From: QAMH01 sp900556425
GTDB taxonomy: Bacteria > Actinomycetota > Coriobacteriia > Coriobacteriales > QAMH01
Assembly (NCBI GenBank): GCA_902475535.1
Contig: CABRZR010000002.1
Coordinates: forward strand, 124,001-188,000
Direction of reading: 5' to 3'
Length of the DNA: 64,000 nucleotides
Within the stretch, counting starts at the first letter, position 1. Every line of letters starts with the position of its first letter. This document shows, in pieces, positions 1 to 8,076 of the stretch. The notes beneath the pieces are model-generated. The model worked only from the letters and a program-made list of their open reading frames with translations. It was not told the origin of the DNA and did no database searches. The position numbers were made by a program, and so were the translations under genes.

Positions 1-874
1 CCCAGATGCGCCCGGCACGCACGTGGGCCTTCGCGAGCTCGTCAAGCACGTCTGCGACGTTATGTTCGCCGTTCTCGCAGGTGATGGAGAGCTGGCCGGC
101 ATCGTATTGGGCTCCTAGCACATGGGGGAGGGACTGGATGCGCACCAGCGCGCCTTCGGGCACCTCGGCCTCGATGACGATCTTCTCGCCCGCGGCGACG
201 ATTTGCTTGAGCTCCTCGTTGGTGCCGCACGCGAGCGTGCGACCCTTGTCCATGATCATGATGCGCGTGCAGATTTCCTCGACTTCCTCCATGTAGTGAC
301 TCGTGTAGACGATGGTCGACCCATTGGCGTTCATTTGCTTGATACCGTCGAGAATCGACGCACGGCTCTGCGGGTCGACTGCGACCGTGGGTTCGTCGAA
401 GAAGACGAGTTCGGGCTTGTGGGCGATGCCGCAAGCGATGTTCAGGCGTCTGAGCAGGCCACCGGAGAGCTTCTTGGGACGGGACTTCTCGTAGTCCTCG
501 AGACCGACGAATTCGATGGCCTCGCGCACCAGCTTCCTGCGCGCCGTGCTGTCACTCACGTATAGCCCGCAGAAGTAGTCGATGTTCTCGCGCACGCTGA
601 GTTCCTCGAATACGGCGACGTTTTGCGGGACGATGCCGATCTTTCGCTTCAGCTCGTAGCTCGACTGCGTCATGGGTTGCCCGAACAGGCGAATCTCCCC
701 GCGGTCGTAGGTAAGCAGCTGGAGTATGCAGTTGATGGCGGTGGTCTTGCCGCTGCCGTTTGGCCCGAGCAGTCCGAATATCTCGCCGCGCTCGATTTTC
801 ATGGTGAAGTGGTCGAGGGCGATCATGCTGCCATAGCGCTTGACCAGATCGACTACCGAAACGATGTCTTGCAT
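1..874 (-). CDS. ABC transporter ATP-binding protein (partial, 3' end beyond window)
   Basis: ATPase of a type-2 (DrrA/CcmA-like) ABC exporter, which would energise a separate membrane permease presumably encoded beyond the left edge. The reading frame is open from ATG at 874 to the window start, 291 codons. It shows a Walker A loop (LLGPNGSGKTT, about residues 34-44), a Q-loop (IVPQN), the signature LSGGLLRRL near residue 140, Walker B with FFDEPT, and the switch histidine in YTSHY. After residue 215 it continues into the C-terminal accessory region usual in drug exporters. An AGAAGA stretch precedes the start. It is divergent from the LuxR gene, which suggests control by that regulator. The substrate cannot be told from the ATPase. 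Confidence 0.9.
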   Translation of the reverse strand, partial: MQDIVSVVDLVKRYGSMIALDHFTMKIERGEIFGLLGPNGSGKTTAINCILQLLTYDRGEIRLFGQPMTQSSYELKRKIGIVPQNVAVFEELSVRENIDYFCGLYVSDSTARRKLVREAIEFVGLEDYEKSRPKKLSGGLLRRLNIACGIAHKPELVFFDEPTVAVDPQSRASILDGIKQMNANGSTIVYTSHYMEEVEEICTRIMIMDKGRTLACGTNEELKQIVAAGEKIVIEAEVPEGALVRIQSLPHVLGAQYDAGQLSITCENGEHNVADVLDELAKAHVRAGRIW

Positions 875-945
875 GTTCTTCTCCCGACATGTCCGAGGGG
901 TCCGAATGCCTTCATTTAATCTTCTGAGGCGTGCGGAGTAAACAT

Positions 946-972
946 GACATTTGTCATAGGTTTGCAAATGTC
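946..972. promoter_or_regulatory. Perfect inverted repeat in the divergent ABC/LuxR intergenic region (candidate operator)
   Basis: GACATTTG (946-953) and CAAATGTC (965-972) are perfect 8-bp arms around 11 bp. The first arm overlaps a second palindrome, ATGACA-TT-TGTCAT at 944-957. The site lies about 70 bp from both divergent starts, where a dimeric LuxR-type regulator would be expected to bind. That the neighbouring regulator binds it is inference. Confidence 0.4.
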
Positions 973-1038
973 CCGCTCAGGGGCATGTGCGGGAGCTGTG
1001 TGGGGTGGCACGACGAGGGGAGCGGTATAATCGTGCTC

Positions 1039-1758
1039 ATGGAAGAATACGTCGACGAAATCATCCTGATGGCCGCTTGCGTGGTCGTATCGCTTCTCGT
1101 TGCCGATGCGAATCTTGTCGTTGTCGGGCTCTTGCTTTCCGTTGCGCTCGTGAGTATATGCAGCATGGCTGCGGCCTTGTATCGAAATGTGGCCCAGGTC
1201 GTTTTCCTCGTCTGCACGATCGTTCTTCCTCCCGCGTTTTTCTTCCTACCGGTTTGCGCGTATGTCATGTTGCATGAGCGTGTGTGGTTGCTGCGCGTCG
1301 TTTGGGCCGTGCCGCTCGTGGTCGCGTTCTGCCTTGGCTTGGTGTCGCCTGTCGGATGTGCGGCAAGCCTGCTCGTCTGCGCTGCTGCCGTGCTACTCGG
1401 CGTCAAGGATGCGCGCGTGCGCGCGGGATATGCGGGCATGCAGTTCGCTTTTGACGATTTGCGCGAGCGTAACCTCAAGTTGCTTGCCGATCGTGATGCG
1501 CAGCTGACAGGCAAGGAAGCTGCCGGTACCGAAGCAGCTGCGTGGGATGCACGATTGGAGGCAACGGGGCCGTTCGGCAATCTCACGGAGCGCGAATATG
1601 CCATCGCCAAGCTCGTTGCCGAGGGTATGGACAACCGCGATATCGCGACGAGTCTCTTCTTGTCCGAAGGCACGGTGCGCAACCACATCAGCTCGATTCT
1701 CGGCAAGCTCGAGCTGAGCAACCGCACGCAAATTGCCATCATGTACTACAAGGGCTAG
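1039..1758 (+). CDS. LuxR-family transcriptional regulator with membrane-embedded N-terminus
   Basis: Predicted membrane-bound transcription factor of 239 residues. Residues 8 to about 130 form roughly five hydrophobic segments. A charged linker follows, then a C-terminal LuxR/GerE helix-turn-helix (about residues 180-239: LTEREYAIAKLVAEGM, then LFLSEGTVRNHIS). There is no receiver or kinase domain, so the membrane part probably senses the signal. LuxR proteins with multi-helix membrane N-termini are common in Coriobacteriia, although many there are larger (12 helices). I chose ATG 1039 over the upstream ATG at 931 because the extra 36 residues are non-hydrophobic and cover the palindromic intergenic region. 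A TATAAT at 1025-1030 lies just upstream and would give a very short leader. The likely target is the divergent ABC exporter. Confidence 0.82.
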   Translation: MEEYVDEIILMAACVVVSLLVADANLVVVGLLLSVALVSICSMAAALYRNVAQVVFLVCTIVLPPAFFFLPVCAYVMLHERVWLLRVVWAVPLVVAFCLGLVSPVGCAASLLVCAAAVLLGVKDARVRAGYAGMQFAFDDLRERNLKLLADRDAQLTGKEAAGTEAAAWDARLEATGPFGNLTEREYAIAKLVAEGMDNRDIATSLFLSEGTVRNHISSILGKLELSNRTQIAIMYYKG

Positions 1759-1789
1759 TGGGACAAATGACCTGTCCATTTGTCCCACT
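1757..1789. repeat. REP-like hairpin, GGGACA family (copy 1)
   Basis: AGTGGGACAAATG and CATTTGTCCCACT are perfect 13-bp arms around ACCTGTC. The element begins within the LuxR stop codon. Related hairpins occur at 4302, 12078 and elsewhere. It could also act as a weak terminator or attenuator. Confidence 0.8.
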
Positions 1790-1810
1790 TCGATTTCGAC
1801 AGGAGCGGCA

Positions 1811-2134
1811 ATGGGGTTTCTAGAGGCGATTGAGAAGAGAATCGACGAGAAACGGGCGAAGTGGGATGCCCAGGGGCCATCGGACTTCGACGCGTGGGAT
1901 AGCGCCGAGCTCGAGTACATGGAGGATGCGCGCGACGAGCTCATGCGCGGCATCGAGCCAGAGGCCGTGTACGAGAGGCTCAAGGCCGAACTATCCGAGC
2001 TTGAGGACCGGGTCGCGGGCGAGGAGGCGTGCTACACCTTCGATTGGTACGACGACCACCATTACGAGAAGGTTTTCTCTGGTCGCCTTAAGGCTTGCCG
2101 TGTCCTCTTGGAGCTTTACGAAAAGGGCCGCTAG
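1811..2134 (+). CDS. Small acidic hypothetical protein
   Basis: Unrecognised protein of 107 residues, rich in Glu, Asp, Arg and Leu, with no signal peptide or membrane helix. Most of it looks alpha-helical, with heptad-like stretches (ELEYMEDARDELMR and YERLKAELSELEDRV), so a coiled-coil or helical bundle is likely. Start ATG 1811 is preceded by AGGAG about 8 bp upstream. A longer reading from 1733 would cross the hairpin repeat and is unlikely. It sits in tandem after the LuxR regulator, separated by the hairpin, and converges on the potassium channel gene. No function is assigned. Confidence 0.65.
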   Translation: MGFLEAIEKRIDEKRAKWDAQGPSDFDAWDSAELEYMEDARDELMRGIEPEAVYERLKAELSELEDRVAGEEACYTFDWYDDHHYEKVFSGRLKACRVLLELYEKGR

Positions 2135-2958
2135 CCTTCATCATCTTGCTCGGCATCGGTCGTGATGGGTGCGCGTCCGTTTCGCTGCGCGCGAAACTCC
2201 TCGACGAATCCCGCAGAGAAGATGCCCGCCGGTATGGCGACGATGGCGATCGAGAGAACCATGACGACAAAACCGATGACCCTCCCCAGGGCGGTAATGG
2301 GAACGAGGTCTCCGTAGCCGGTGGTCGTGATCGTTGTCATGGCCCAGTATATGCCGGTTAGGATGCTGTCGAAAGCTTCGGGCTGTACGGCGTGCTCCGC
2401 TTCGTACATGAGCACGCTTGCGGCGATCGTAAGCAATGCGAGCACCATGAAGGCGGCGATGATCTCCTGGCGACGATTCCTGATGACAGCGCCGATGGTG
2501 CGCAAGCCGCGCATGTAACGCGAGATCTTGAAGAGACGGATAAGGCGGATGATGCTGATCGCATCTCGTATCGCGGGTGACATCGGCACGAAGAACATGA
2601 TCCATGCCGGGACGAAGGACAAGAGGTCGACGATGCCCATGGGAGACACCATGTAACGCAGACGCGCCTTTGGTGGCGAGAGACGGGGGCGCACCTTGTC
2701 GGCTATCCAGATGCGTGCCGCGTACTCGCAGGCGAACACGCATGACGAGATGATGCTGAGCACGAGGATGGGGCCGTCGAAGGCGGAAGACAGCCAGTCG
2801 TTCGGAATGCACACGAGGATGGCGTTTGCGACGATACAGACGTAGATGACGCCACAGGCCACCTTGCCACCCGTCGATGCTTTGGCTGGATACTCGAGTG
2901 CGAGGAAGAGCCATTGCTTGAGGCGGTGTTCTTTCTGCCTGCTAGACGTGTCGCTCAT
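2131..2958 (-). CDS. Voltage-gated-type potassium channel
   Basis: Six-helix K+ channel of 275 residues. Four N-terminal hydrophobic segments are followed by an S4-like helix with regularly spaced arginines (IIRLIRLFKISRYMRGLR). Then come S5, a pore loop with the K+ selectivity filter (TTITTTGYGDLVP, about residues 208-220) and S6. The C-terminal tail is short and acidic, without an RCK or cyclic-nucleotide domain. The start overlaps the stop of the upstream antiporter gene by 4 bp (ATGA), so the two are translationally coupled and probably act together in K+/pH homeostasis. Its end is convergent with, and overlaps by 4 bp, the gene at 1811. Confidence 0.9.
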   Translation of the reverse strand: MSDTSSRQKEHRLKQWLFLALEYPAKASTGGKVACGVIYVCIVANAILVCIPNDWLSSAFDGPILVLSIISSCVFACEYAARIWIADKVRPRLSPPKARLRYMVSPMGIVDLLSFVPAWIMFFVPMSPAIRDAISIIRLIRLFKISRYMRGLRTIGAVIRNRRQEIIAAFMVLALLTIAASVLMYEAEHAVQPEAFDSILTGIYWAMTTITTTGYGDLVPITALGRVIGFVVMVLSIAIVAIPAGIFSAGFVEEFRAQRNGRAPITTDAEQDDEG

Positions 2959-4184
2959 ATGTCGTCCTTTCGAGGTGTGGCATCCTCTCCCGGCTCATCT
3001 GGCGCTGGACCTTTGATGTGCTTGAGCGCAAACGAGGCAAGCAGCGGCATGAGGAAGACGGTGAGGCCTCCGGCAGCGACGAGAAGCGAGGCAATATCCG
3101 CGGACATTGCGCCTGCGCCTGTTGCGATGTTCGTGATGGCGACGATGAGGGGAAGGGCCGTCGTGCAGTAGAACGCAACCGTCGCACGACTATGGCCGTC
3201 CATGTCGCGCGTTTCGGGCGAAATGCGCAAGGCGACGTATATGGGCAACGCGCGCACGGCCAACAGCGCGACGATGAACAAGACAAGCAGCAATGGATAT
3301 TTGGCCACGGCCATGGGGTTGATGGTCATGCCGCTCACGACGAAAAACAGGGGAATGAAGAATCCGTAGCCGATGCCGTTGAGCTTATGCTCGAGTCCCC
3401 GGTCGCCACCGGGAAGCAGGAAGCGCAGCACGAAGCCCGCGGCGAAGGCGCCAAGCACGATGTCAAGGTCGAACAGGGCCGACACCATGAGGAGGCCGAC
3501 GAGCAGCACCATGACGGAACGAACGGTGATCTGGGCGTTCGTATCCCGATTTCTCTCGAAGAATCCGGGGAGGTGCATGCCGTTTTCCCAGATTCGTTTG
3601 GGAATCAACGCGGCAGCGACGGCGATCAACGCAAATGCGGCAAGAATCGCCAAGGTCACCCAGGTCTTGCGCGTTGACAGGATGAGGGCGATGACGATGA
3701 TCGGGCCAATCTCGCCCCAGGTTCCGTATGCGAAGATGGATTTGCCGATGCGCGTGCCCACGAGGCCACGTTCGTGCAGGATGGGAACGAGCGTGCCAAA
3801 CGCCGTGGTGGTAAGGGCAATGGCTGCGGCAAGCCATCCGATTTGGTTTGATTGGAAATCGGGAACGGCGATGCAGATTACCAACGCGATAGCCAAAGTG
3901 ACAAGCCAGGTAAACAGCCCATGGCGACCTTGCCTGCCCGTCAGTTCCTGCGGGTTTATCTCATAGCCTGCGAGGAGGAACAGGAAGCCGAGGCCGAGGT
4001 CGGAGACAAGCGTGATTGCCGCATCGGGCTGCGCAATGGCAAACACGTGGGGGCCGATTAGCATGCCCGCGATGAGAAGAAGGACGGTTTCGGGGACTAT
4101 CCGGTTGGGGACGAGAGCCGAGAAAATCGGGGCGAGGAGCGCGACCACGACTATGCAGAACAGCGATACAAGGTCTGCTTCCAA
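2955..4184 (-). CDS. Cation:proton antiporter (CPA2/KefB-like)
   Basis: Integral membrane protein of 409 residues with 11-12 hydrophobic segments and the Na+/H+ or K+/H+ exchanger fold of the CPA2 family. Family-typical stretches include PETVLLLIAGMLIGPHVF near the N-terminus, DLGLGFLFLLAGYEI around residue 65, and LGAFAAGFVLRFLLPGG around residue 245. There is no C-terminal TrkA-N/RCK regulatory domain, so it is a stand-alone exchanger. It is the first gene of a two-gene operon with the K+ channel. Cation specificity (K+ or Na+) cannot be decided from sequence alone. Confidence 0.88.
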   Translation of the reverse strand: MEADLVSLFCIVVVALLAPIFSALVPNRIVPETVLLLIAGMLIGPHVFAIAQPDAAITLVSDLGLGFLFLLAGYEINPQELTGRQGRHGLFTWLVTLAIALVICIAVPDFQSNQIGWLAAAIALTTTAFGTLVPILHERGLVGTRIGKSIFAYGTWGEIGPIIVIALILSTRKTWVTLAILAAFALIAVAAALIPKRIWENGMHLPGFFERNRDTNAQITVRSVMVLLVGLLMVSALFDLDIVLGAFAAGFVLRFLLPGGDRGLEHKLNGIGYGFFIPLFFVVSGMTINPMAVAKYPLLLVLFIVALLAVRALPIYVALRISPETRDMDGHSRATVAFYCTTALPLIVAITNIATGAGAMSADIASLLVAAGGLTVFLMPLLASFALKHIKGPAPDEPGEDATPRKDDI

Positions 4185-4249
4185 GGTGAACGCTCCCTAT
4201 GGCTCGACGGTACGATCGAGGGTGATTATAGCAGCGCCACATATGGCAA

Positions 4250-4282
4250 AATGAGACAGTTGCTCAGAGACGCTGTCTCGTT
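4250..4282. repeat. REP-like hairpin, GAGACA family (copy 1)
   Basis: GAGACAG (4253-4259) pairs with CTGTCTC (4273-4279) around TTGCTCAGAGACG. It is nearly identical to the elements at 5707, 13587 and 29180. It lies in the gap between the antiporter start and the VWA gene end. Confidence 0.8.
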
Positions 4283-4301
4283 GTCAGCGAGTAGCGGTGC
4301 A

Positions 4302-4338
4302 AAACTGGGACAAATGGACAGGTCATTTGTCCCAGTTT
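4302..4338. repeat. REP-like hairpin, GGGACA family (copy 2)
   Basis: AAACTGGGACAAATG and CATTTGTCCCAGTTT are perfect 15-bp arms around GACAGGT. It sits directly downstream of the VWA gene stop on the minus strand. The leading T-run (TTT) would suit a weak terminator. It stands 20 bp from a GAGACA-family copy, so the two subfamilies occur side by side. Confidence 0.85.
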
Positions 4339-4342
4339 GCCA

Positions 4343-4987
4343 CTATGCCCTGCTAGCCATGTCCTCCTCGATCTCAAGCTTCCACGAGCCCGTGATGCCC
4401 GCATCCGAGCGGAGCTGACAGCAGGCACTCGCCATCGATGCATAGACGGCCTGGGTACCGATTCCGTCGGCATGATACGTGGCCGCACGGTCCGCGGAAA
4501 TCCCGATGCGGGCTGCTTCGGCGGCGGCATCGATGTTCGCGCCCATGAAGACGAATTCCCAGCCCTTCTTGCGCTTCTTCTCGATGAGCTTCTTCACCTG
4601 CGGATACGTGAACTCGCGGCTTGCGTTCTCGTAGCCATCGGTCGTAATGACGAAGAGGACGTTCTTTGCTCGATGGTGCTTGGGCAGCGTTTTCTGCACC
4701 TTGCTCACGTGCTGAATGGCACCACCCACCGCATCGAGCAAGGCCGTGCACCCGCGCACGTAGTACTCCTTGTCCGTGATGGGCGCGACGTCCTCGATAC
4801 GCTTGCGGTCACAAATCACTTCGATGCGATCGTCAAAAAGGACCGTCGAGACAATGGCATCGCCCTCTTGCTCCTTGTTCTTGCGTAGCACGGAATTGAA
4901 TCCGCCAATGGTGTCTCTCTCCAGTCCGCCCATCGAGCCGCTACGGTCGAGGATGAACACGAGTTCGGTATAGTCTTTCATCTTCAT
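4343..4987 (-). CDS. VWA domain-containing protein
   Basis: Cytoplasmic von Willebrand factor A domain protein of 214 residues. The MIDAS metal site is visible as DRSGSMGG (about residues 14-21), a threonine in RGCTALLDAVGG and the aspartate in FVITTDGYENASRE. There is no signal peptide or transmembrane helix. Start ATG 4987 has AGGAGG five bases upstream. The next gene upstream (5085) encodes a partner that, from memory, recurs beside such VWA genes in Firmicutes and Actinobacteria. The pair may form a metal-dependent protein-interaction module; the biochemical role is unknown. Confidence 0.85.
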   Translation of the reverse strand: MKMKDYTELVFILDRSGSMGGLERDTIGGFNSVLRKNKEQEGDAIVSTVLFDDRIEVICDRKRIEDVAPITDKEYYVRGCTALLDAVGGAIQHVSKVQKTLPKHHRAKNVLFVITTDGYENASREFTYPQVKKLIEKKRKKGWEFVFMGANIDAAAEAARIGISADRAATYHADGIGTQAVYASMASACCQLRSDAGITGSWKLEIEEDMASRA

Positions 4988-5084
4988 GGCTGCCTCCTTC
5001 GTTGGCGTTTGACGAAGAAGACTCTACGCCGTGGCGCCAGCGCATAGGTAAACCACGAGGGGACATCGCACAAGGCGAATGGGC

Positions 5085-5696
5085 TTATCCCAGAAGTTGC
5101 TGGTCGAACTCGTAAAGCACCATGTTCACCTGGTTGATGTCGTAGATATTGTTCAAGAGGCAGTATTCGACGATGACGTCGAATTTGGAACTGTGGGACA
5201 GCGTGAAGCCGGCGCGGGAGAGCAGGGCAAGGGCGTCTTCGTAGGGAAGCCGCAACGCGAAGGCCAGCGCGCAAGCCGTCTTCTTGGTGGGGCGATAATT
5301 GTCATCTCTGCGGATTTTCGCGAAAAGCTGGCGGCTCATGTTCGCACGTTTGTATACCGTGGCATCACGCAGGCCCCGTTCGTCTATGAGGCGCAGTACC
5401 GTTTGGGCAAACGACTCGTCAAGGCGGGAGAGGCGCTCGGCTAATCCTGGGGGCATTGCATTGCCGAGATCGCCAGGCGTGACGGCATCGAATGCACCAG
5501 TGATTTCGAGGGAACCCGTGAAGGTGTCGTCAGTCGTCTCAGCCGCGGCGCTGGCCATCGTGGCCTGGGGCGCCATCGTGGGCTGGGGCATGCTCGCAAG
5601 TTGCGCTGCAGGGGATTGGTCGCCGACATACACATCGGCGATATAGCGCCTTATCTTGCCAAGCAGCTCGGCCTTGCGTTTTCTGCGTCGAAACAT
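5085..5696 (-). CDS. HTH-like hypothetical protein, partner of the VWA gene
   Basis: Protein of 203 residues in two parts. The N-terminus is basic, then low-complexity Ala/Pro/Met/Thr (to about residue 90). The conserved C-terminal half (SFAQTVLRLIDERGLRDATV, then RPTKKTACALAFALRL and a final FDQQLLG) resembles a helix-turn-helix-like domain. Start ATG 5696 follows GAGGAGG. The alternative four codons upstream is TTG and would lie inside the Shine-Dalgarno, so I rejected it. It is co-directional with the VWA gene 97 bp downstream. I recognise the C-terminal domain as a recurring VWA-associated family but know no described function. Confidence 0.65.
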   Translation of the reverse strand: MFRRRKRKAELLGKIRRYIADVYVGDQSPAAQLASMPQPTMAPQATMASAAAETTDDTFTGSLEITGAFDAVTPGDLGNAMPPGLAERLSRLDESFAQTVLRLIDERGLRDATVYKRANMSRQLFAKIRRDDNYRPTKKTACALAFALRLPYEDALALLSRAGFTLSHSSKFDVIVEYCLLNNIYDINQVNMVLYEFDQQLLG

Positions 5697-5706
5697 GACC
5701 CTCCTC

Positions 5707-5743
5707 AAAATGAGACAACGTCTCTGAGCAACTGTCTCATTTT
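5707..5743. repeat. REP-like hairpin, GAGACA family (copy 2)
   Basis: AAAATGAGACA (5707-5717) and TGTCTCATTTT (5733-5743) flank a 15-bp loop containing GTCTCTGAGCAAC. It lies in inverted orientation relative to the copy at 4250. It fills the gap between the end of the MFS gene and the start of the HTH-like gene and overlaps the MFS stop, so it may terminate that transcript. Confidence 0.85.
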
Positions 5744-7091
5744 ATGACTTGAGGTCGCGTACGAAGAAGACGGAGCAGATGAGCACGCCTACGGCAAAGA
5801 GGGCAGACAGCCCGAGCGCCAGGTTGTAGCCGAGTGCGCCACCCACCACCGAGATGAGTAGCATCATGAGCGCCGTGCCAAACGAGGCGCATGCCTGGCG
5901 CACCGTCGTGAAGAAGGCCGAGCCATCGATCATGTTCTCGACGGGCAGCTTATGCATACCCCAGGAGTTGAGGGGCCCGATGATCGAGCTTACGCCAATG
6001 CCGCGCACGACCTGCAATGCCGTGATGAGCCAAAACGGCGTATCGGCGGTGATGAAGGCCATGGCGCCGCTGCCGGCAACGAGCAGAAAGGCGGAGACCA
6101 CGATGACGGGGCGTGGACCGATCTTGTCGCTCAATATGCCGGCGAGCGGGTTGAAGACCGCTGCGAGAATGGTGGTGGGAAGGAAGACGAGCCCTGCATC
6201 GACGGGGGTCATCTGCGCTACGTTCACGATGAAAAGCGGCAGGATGAGCGTAATGCCCATGAACGATGCGTTGAGCAGGTTCTGTGCGATGAAGCTCACC
6301 ACGTAGGTATGCGACTTGAAGATGGACATGTGAATGAGCGGGTGCTTGATGCGACGCTGGCGCAGGACGAACCACGACACGCAGACGATGCCCACCACGA
6401 GACCCGTCCAGATGGCGGGGTCTGTTATCGGGCGGTATGCGGCGGTGGAGAAGGAAAGGAGCACGCAGCCAAAGCCAACAGTCGAGAGAAGCGCAGAGAG
6501 GTAGTCAAGGTGCGCATCGTGCATCTGGTGTTCGCGCTTGCGCACGAAGGCGAGTGTCGCGAGTGCCAGCACGACGATGATGCCCGAGAGGATCCAGAAG
6601 AAGCTGCGCCACCCCCACGAGTCCACGAGCAGGCCACCGAAGAGCGGGCCGATGTTGGGTGCGAAGCCGAGCGCGATGCCGGCGATGCCCATGGCCGTCG
6701 CGTTTTGGCCGGGCGGAAAGCGCGTCATCGCTATGGTCTGCATGACGGGCAGCATGATGCCCGCGCTGACCGCCTGAAGTACGCGCGCGAAGAGCAATAT
6801 GCCGAAGTTCGGCGAGAAGGCGGCGATGGCGGCGCCGACAAGCATGAACGCCAGGGCCACGAAGATGAGCGTGCGCACCGAGTAACGTCGGGCAAGGTGC
6901 GTCACGAGCGGTACGGTGACGCCGATGACGAGCATGTAGATAGTGGTGAGCCACTGGCTGATGCTCTCGGGCGTGCCGAAGCTTTCCTGCACGCCCGAGA
7001 GCATGGAGTTCATCGAGGTCTGCGTGAGCGCACCAAGTGCTGCTGTCAGGGTGACGATGGCGAACATCGCATATGTGCGACGATTGTCCAT
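5742..7091 (-). CDS. MFS transporter, DHA2 (EmrB/QacA-like) drug efflux type
   Basis: Major facilitator protein of about 449 residues with repeated hydrophobic helices. It has the motif-A-like loop THLARRYSVR, a DHA2-like motif C region (GIALGFAPNIGPLFGGLLVD) and a second motif A (LAGILSDKIGPRPV). The family exports drugs or toxic metabolites by proton antiport. I chose ATG 7091; the frame also opens at a GTG seven codons earlier, inside the upstream gene's end. That upstream gene (CoA-dehydratase activase) stops at 7096, 4 bp before this start, so the pump may be translationally coupled to the activase operon. The substrate is unknown. Confidence 0.88.
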   Translation of the reverse strand: MDNRRTYAMFAIVTLTAALGALTQTSMNSMLSGVQESFGTPESISQWLTTIYMLVIGVTVPLVTHLARRYSVRTLIFVALAFMLVGAAIAAFSPNFGILLFARVLQAVSAGIMLPVMQTIAMTRFPPGQNATAMGIAGIALGFAPNIGPLFGGLLVDSWGWRSFFWILSGIIVVLALATLAFVRKREHQMHDAHLDYLSALLSTVGFGCVLLSFSTAAYRPITDPAIWTGLVVGIVCVSWFVLRQRRIKHPLIHMSIFKSHTYVVSFIAQNLLNASFMGITLILPLFIVNVAQMTPVDAGLVFLPTTILAAVFNPLAGILSDKIGPRPVIVVSAFLLVAGSGAMAFITADTPFWLITALQVVRGIGVSSIIGPLNSWGMHKLPVENMIDGSAFFTTVRQACASFGTALMMLLISVVGGALGYNLALGLSALFAVGVLICSVFFVRDLKS

Positions 7092-7095
7092 GTAC

Positions 7096-8076
7096 CTACT
7101 TTGCGATTGCACCGCGTTCGCAGCGGTTGCCCCAAGAGTCTATAAGCTCGTTATCACGATACACGCAAATGATTTCACAATGATTGGCGCAATGTCCACA
7201 TTCTACTTCGCGGGTGACGAACTCGAAATCGAGCGCGGCTTCGAAGTCGAAGGCTCCGCTGGCGAAGGGTCCCTCGTCCGTTGCGGCGACGGGACCAGCG
7301 TCGGCGGCGAGCAGGGCGACACCATAGGCTCCCATGAGATGCCCGTCCGGATCGACGATCACGGGCATGTCCAGAAGCTCCTCGAAGGCGCGGACGACAC
7401 CGACGTTCTTGCTTACGCCACCCTGGAAGACGGCAGGTCCCTCGATCTTCTTGCCCTTGCCGACGTTGTTGAGGTAGTTCGAGGCGACCGCATGGCAGAG
7501 ACCGGCGATGATGTCCTCGCGTGAGTAGCCCACCTGAATCTTGTGGACGAGGTCGCTTTCGGCAAACACCGTGCAGCGAGCGGCGATGTTGGCGGGCTTC
7601 TTGGAGGTGAGCGCAATCTCGCCGAATTCCTCGACCTCCACGCCGAGACGATGCGCCTGGCTCGAGAGGAAGGATCCCGTGCCGGCAGCGCACAGCGTGT
7701 TCATCGCGTAATCAACGGCAATGCCATCGGAGACGATGATGATCTTGGAGTCCTGGCCGCCGATTTCGAAGATGGTGCGCACATCCGGATGCAGATGCGT
7801 GGTGCCCACCGCATGAGCCGTGATCTCGTTCTTGATGACGGAGGCGCCGAGCATCGAGCCTACGAGACGGCGTGCGCTACCCGTGGTGCCCGCGCTGACG
7901 ACGCGTGCATCGTCCTCGTCAATTTGCTTGCGCAGCTCGGCGATGACGCGCTTGGCGGCGCCGGCTGGGTCGCCCTCCGTCCAGAGGTAGGAGCGGGCGA
8001 TGATTTCGTGGTTGTCGTCGATGATGACGCCCTTCGTGGAAATGGAGCCGATATCGATTCCGATGTTGCAGTTCAT
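7096..8076 (-). CDS. Acyl-CoA dehydratase activase (BadF/BadG/BcrA/BcrD, HgdC-like ATPase)
   Basis: ASKHA-superfamily ATPase of 326 residues. The N-terminus NIGIDIGSISTKGVI is the phosphate-1 loop. IGGQDSKIIIV and NTLCAAGTGSFL are the family signatures, and the second carries the cysteine that ligates the [4Fe-4S] cluster shared by the dimer. Characterised relatives deliver an ATP-driven low-potential electron to 2-hydroxyacyl-CoA dehydratases or benzoyl-CoA reductases. A C-terminal extension (CGHCANHCEI) is typical of the variant that works with DUF2229/COG3580-COG3581 proteins. The start overlaps the upstream gene's stop by 4 bp, with GGAG upstream. No classical dehydratase subunit pair is present in the window, so the target is unknown. 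Confidence 0.88.
   Translation of the reverse strand: MNCNIGIDIGSISTKGVIIDDNHEIIARSYLWTEGDPAGAAKRVIAELRKQIDEDDARVVSAGTTGSARRLVGSMLGASVIKNEITAHAVGTTHLHPDVRTIFEIGGQDSKIIIVSDGIAVDYAMNTLCAAGTGSFLSSQAHRLGVEVEEFGEIALTSKKPANIAARCTVFAESDLVHKIQVGYSREDIIAGLCHAVASNYLNNVGKGKKIEGPAVFQGGVSKNVGVVRAFEELLDMPVIVDPDGHLMGAYGVALLAADAGPVAATDEGPFASGAFDFEAALDFEFVTREVECGHCANHCEIICVYRDNELIDSWGNRCERGAIAK

Noticed and set aside
954..1742. 262-residue antisense frame opposite the LuxR regulator
   Set aside because: Ser/Thr/Arg-rich shadow; the LuxR helix-turn-helix on the plus strand is clear.
5952..7145. 397-residue plus-strand frame opposite the MFS transporter
   Set aside because: Composition shadow (His, Glu, Arg, Asp rich) with no motif; the MFS frame has clear family motifs.
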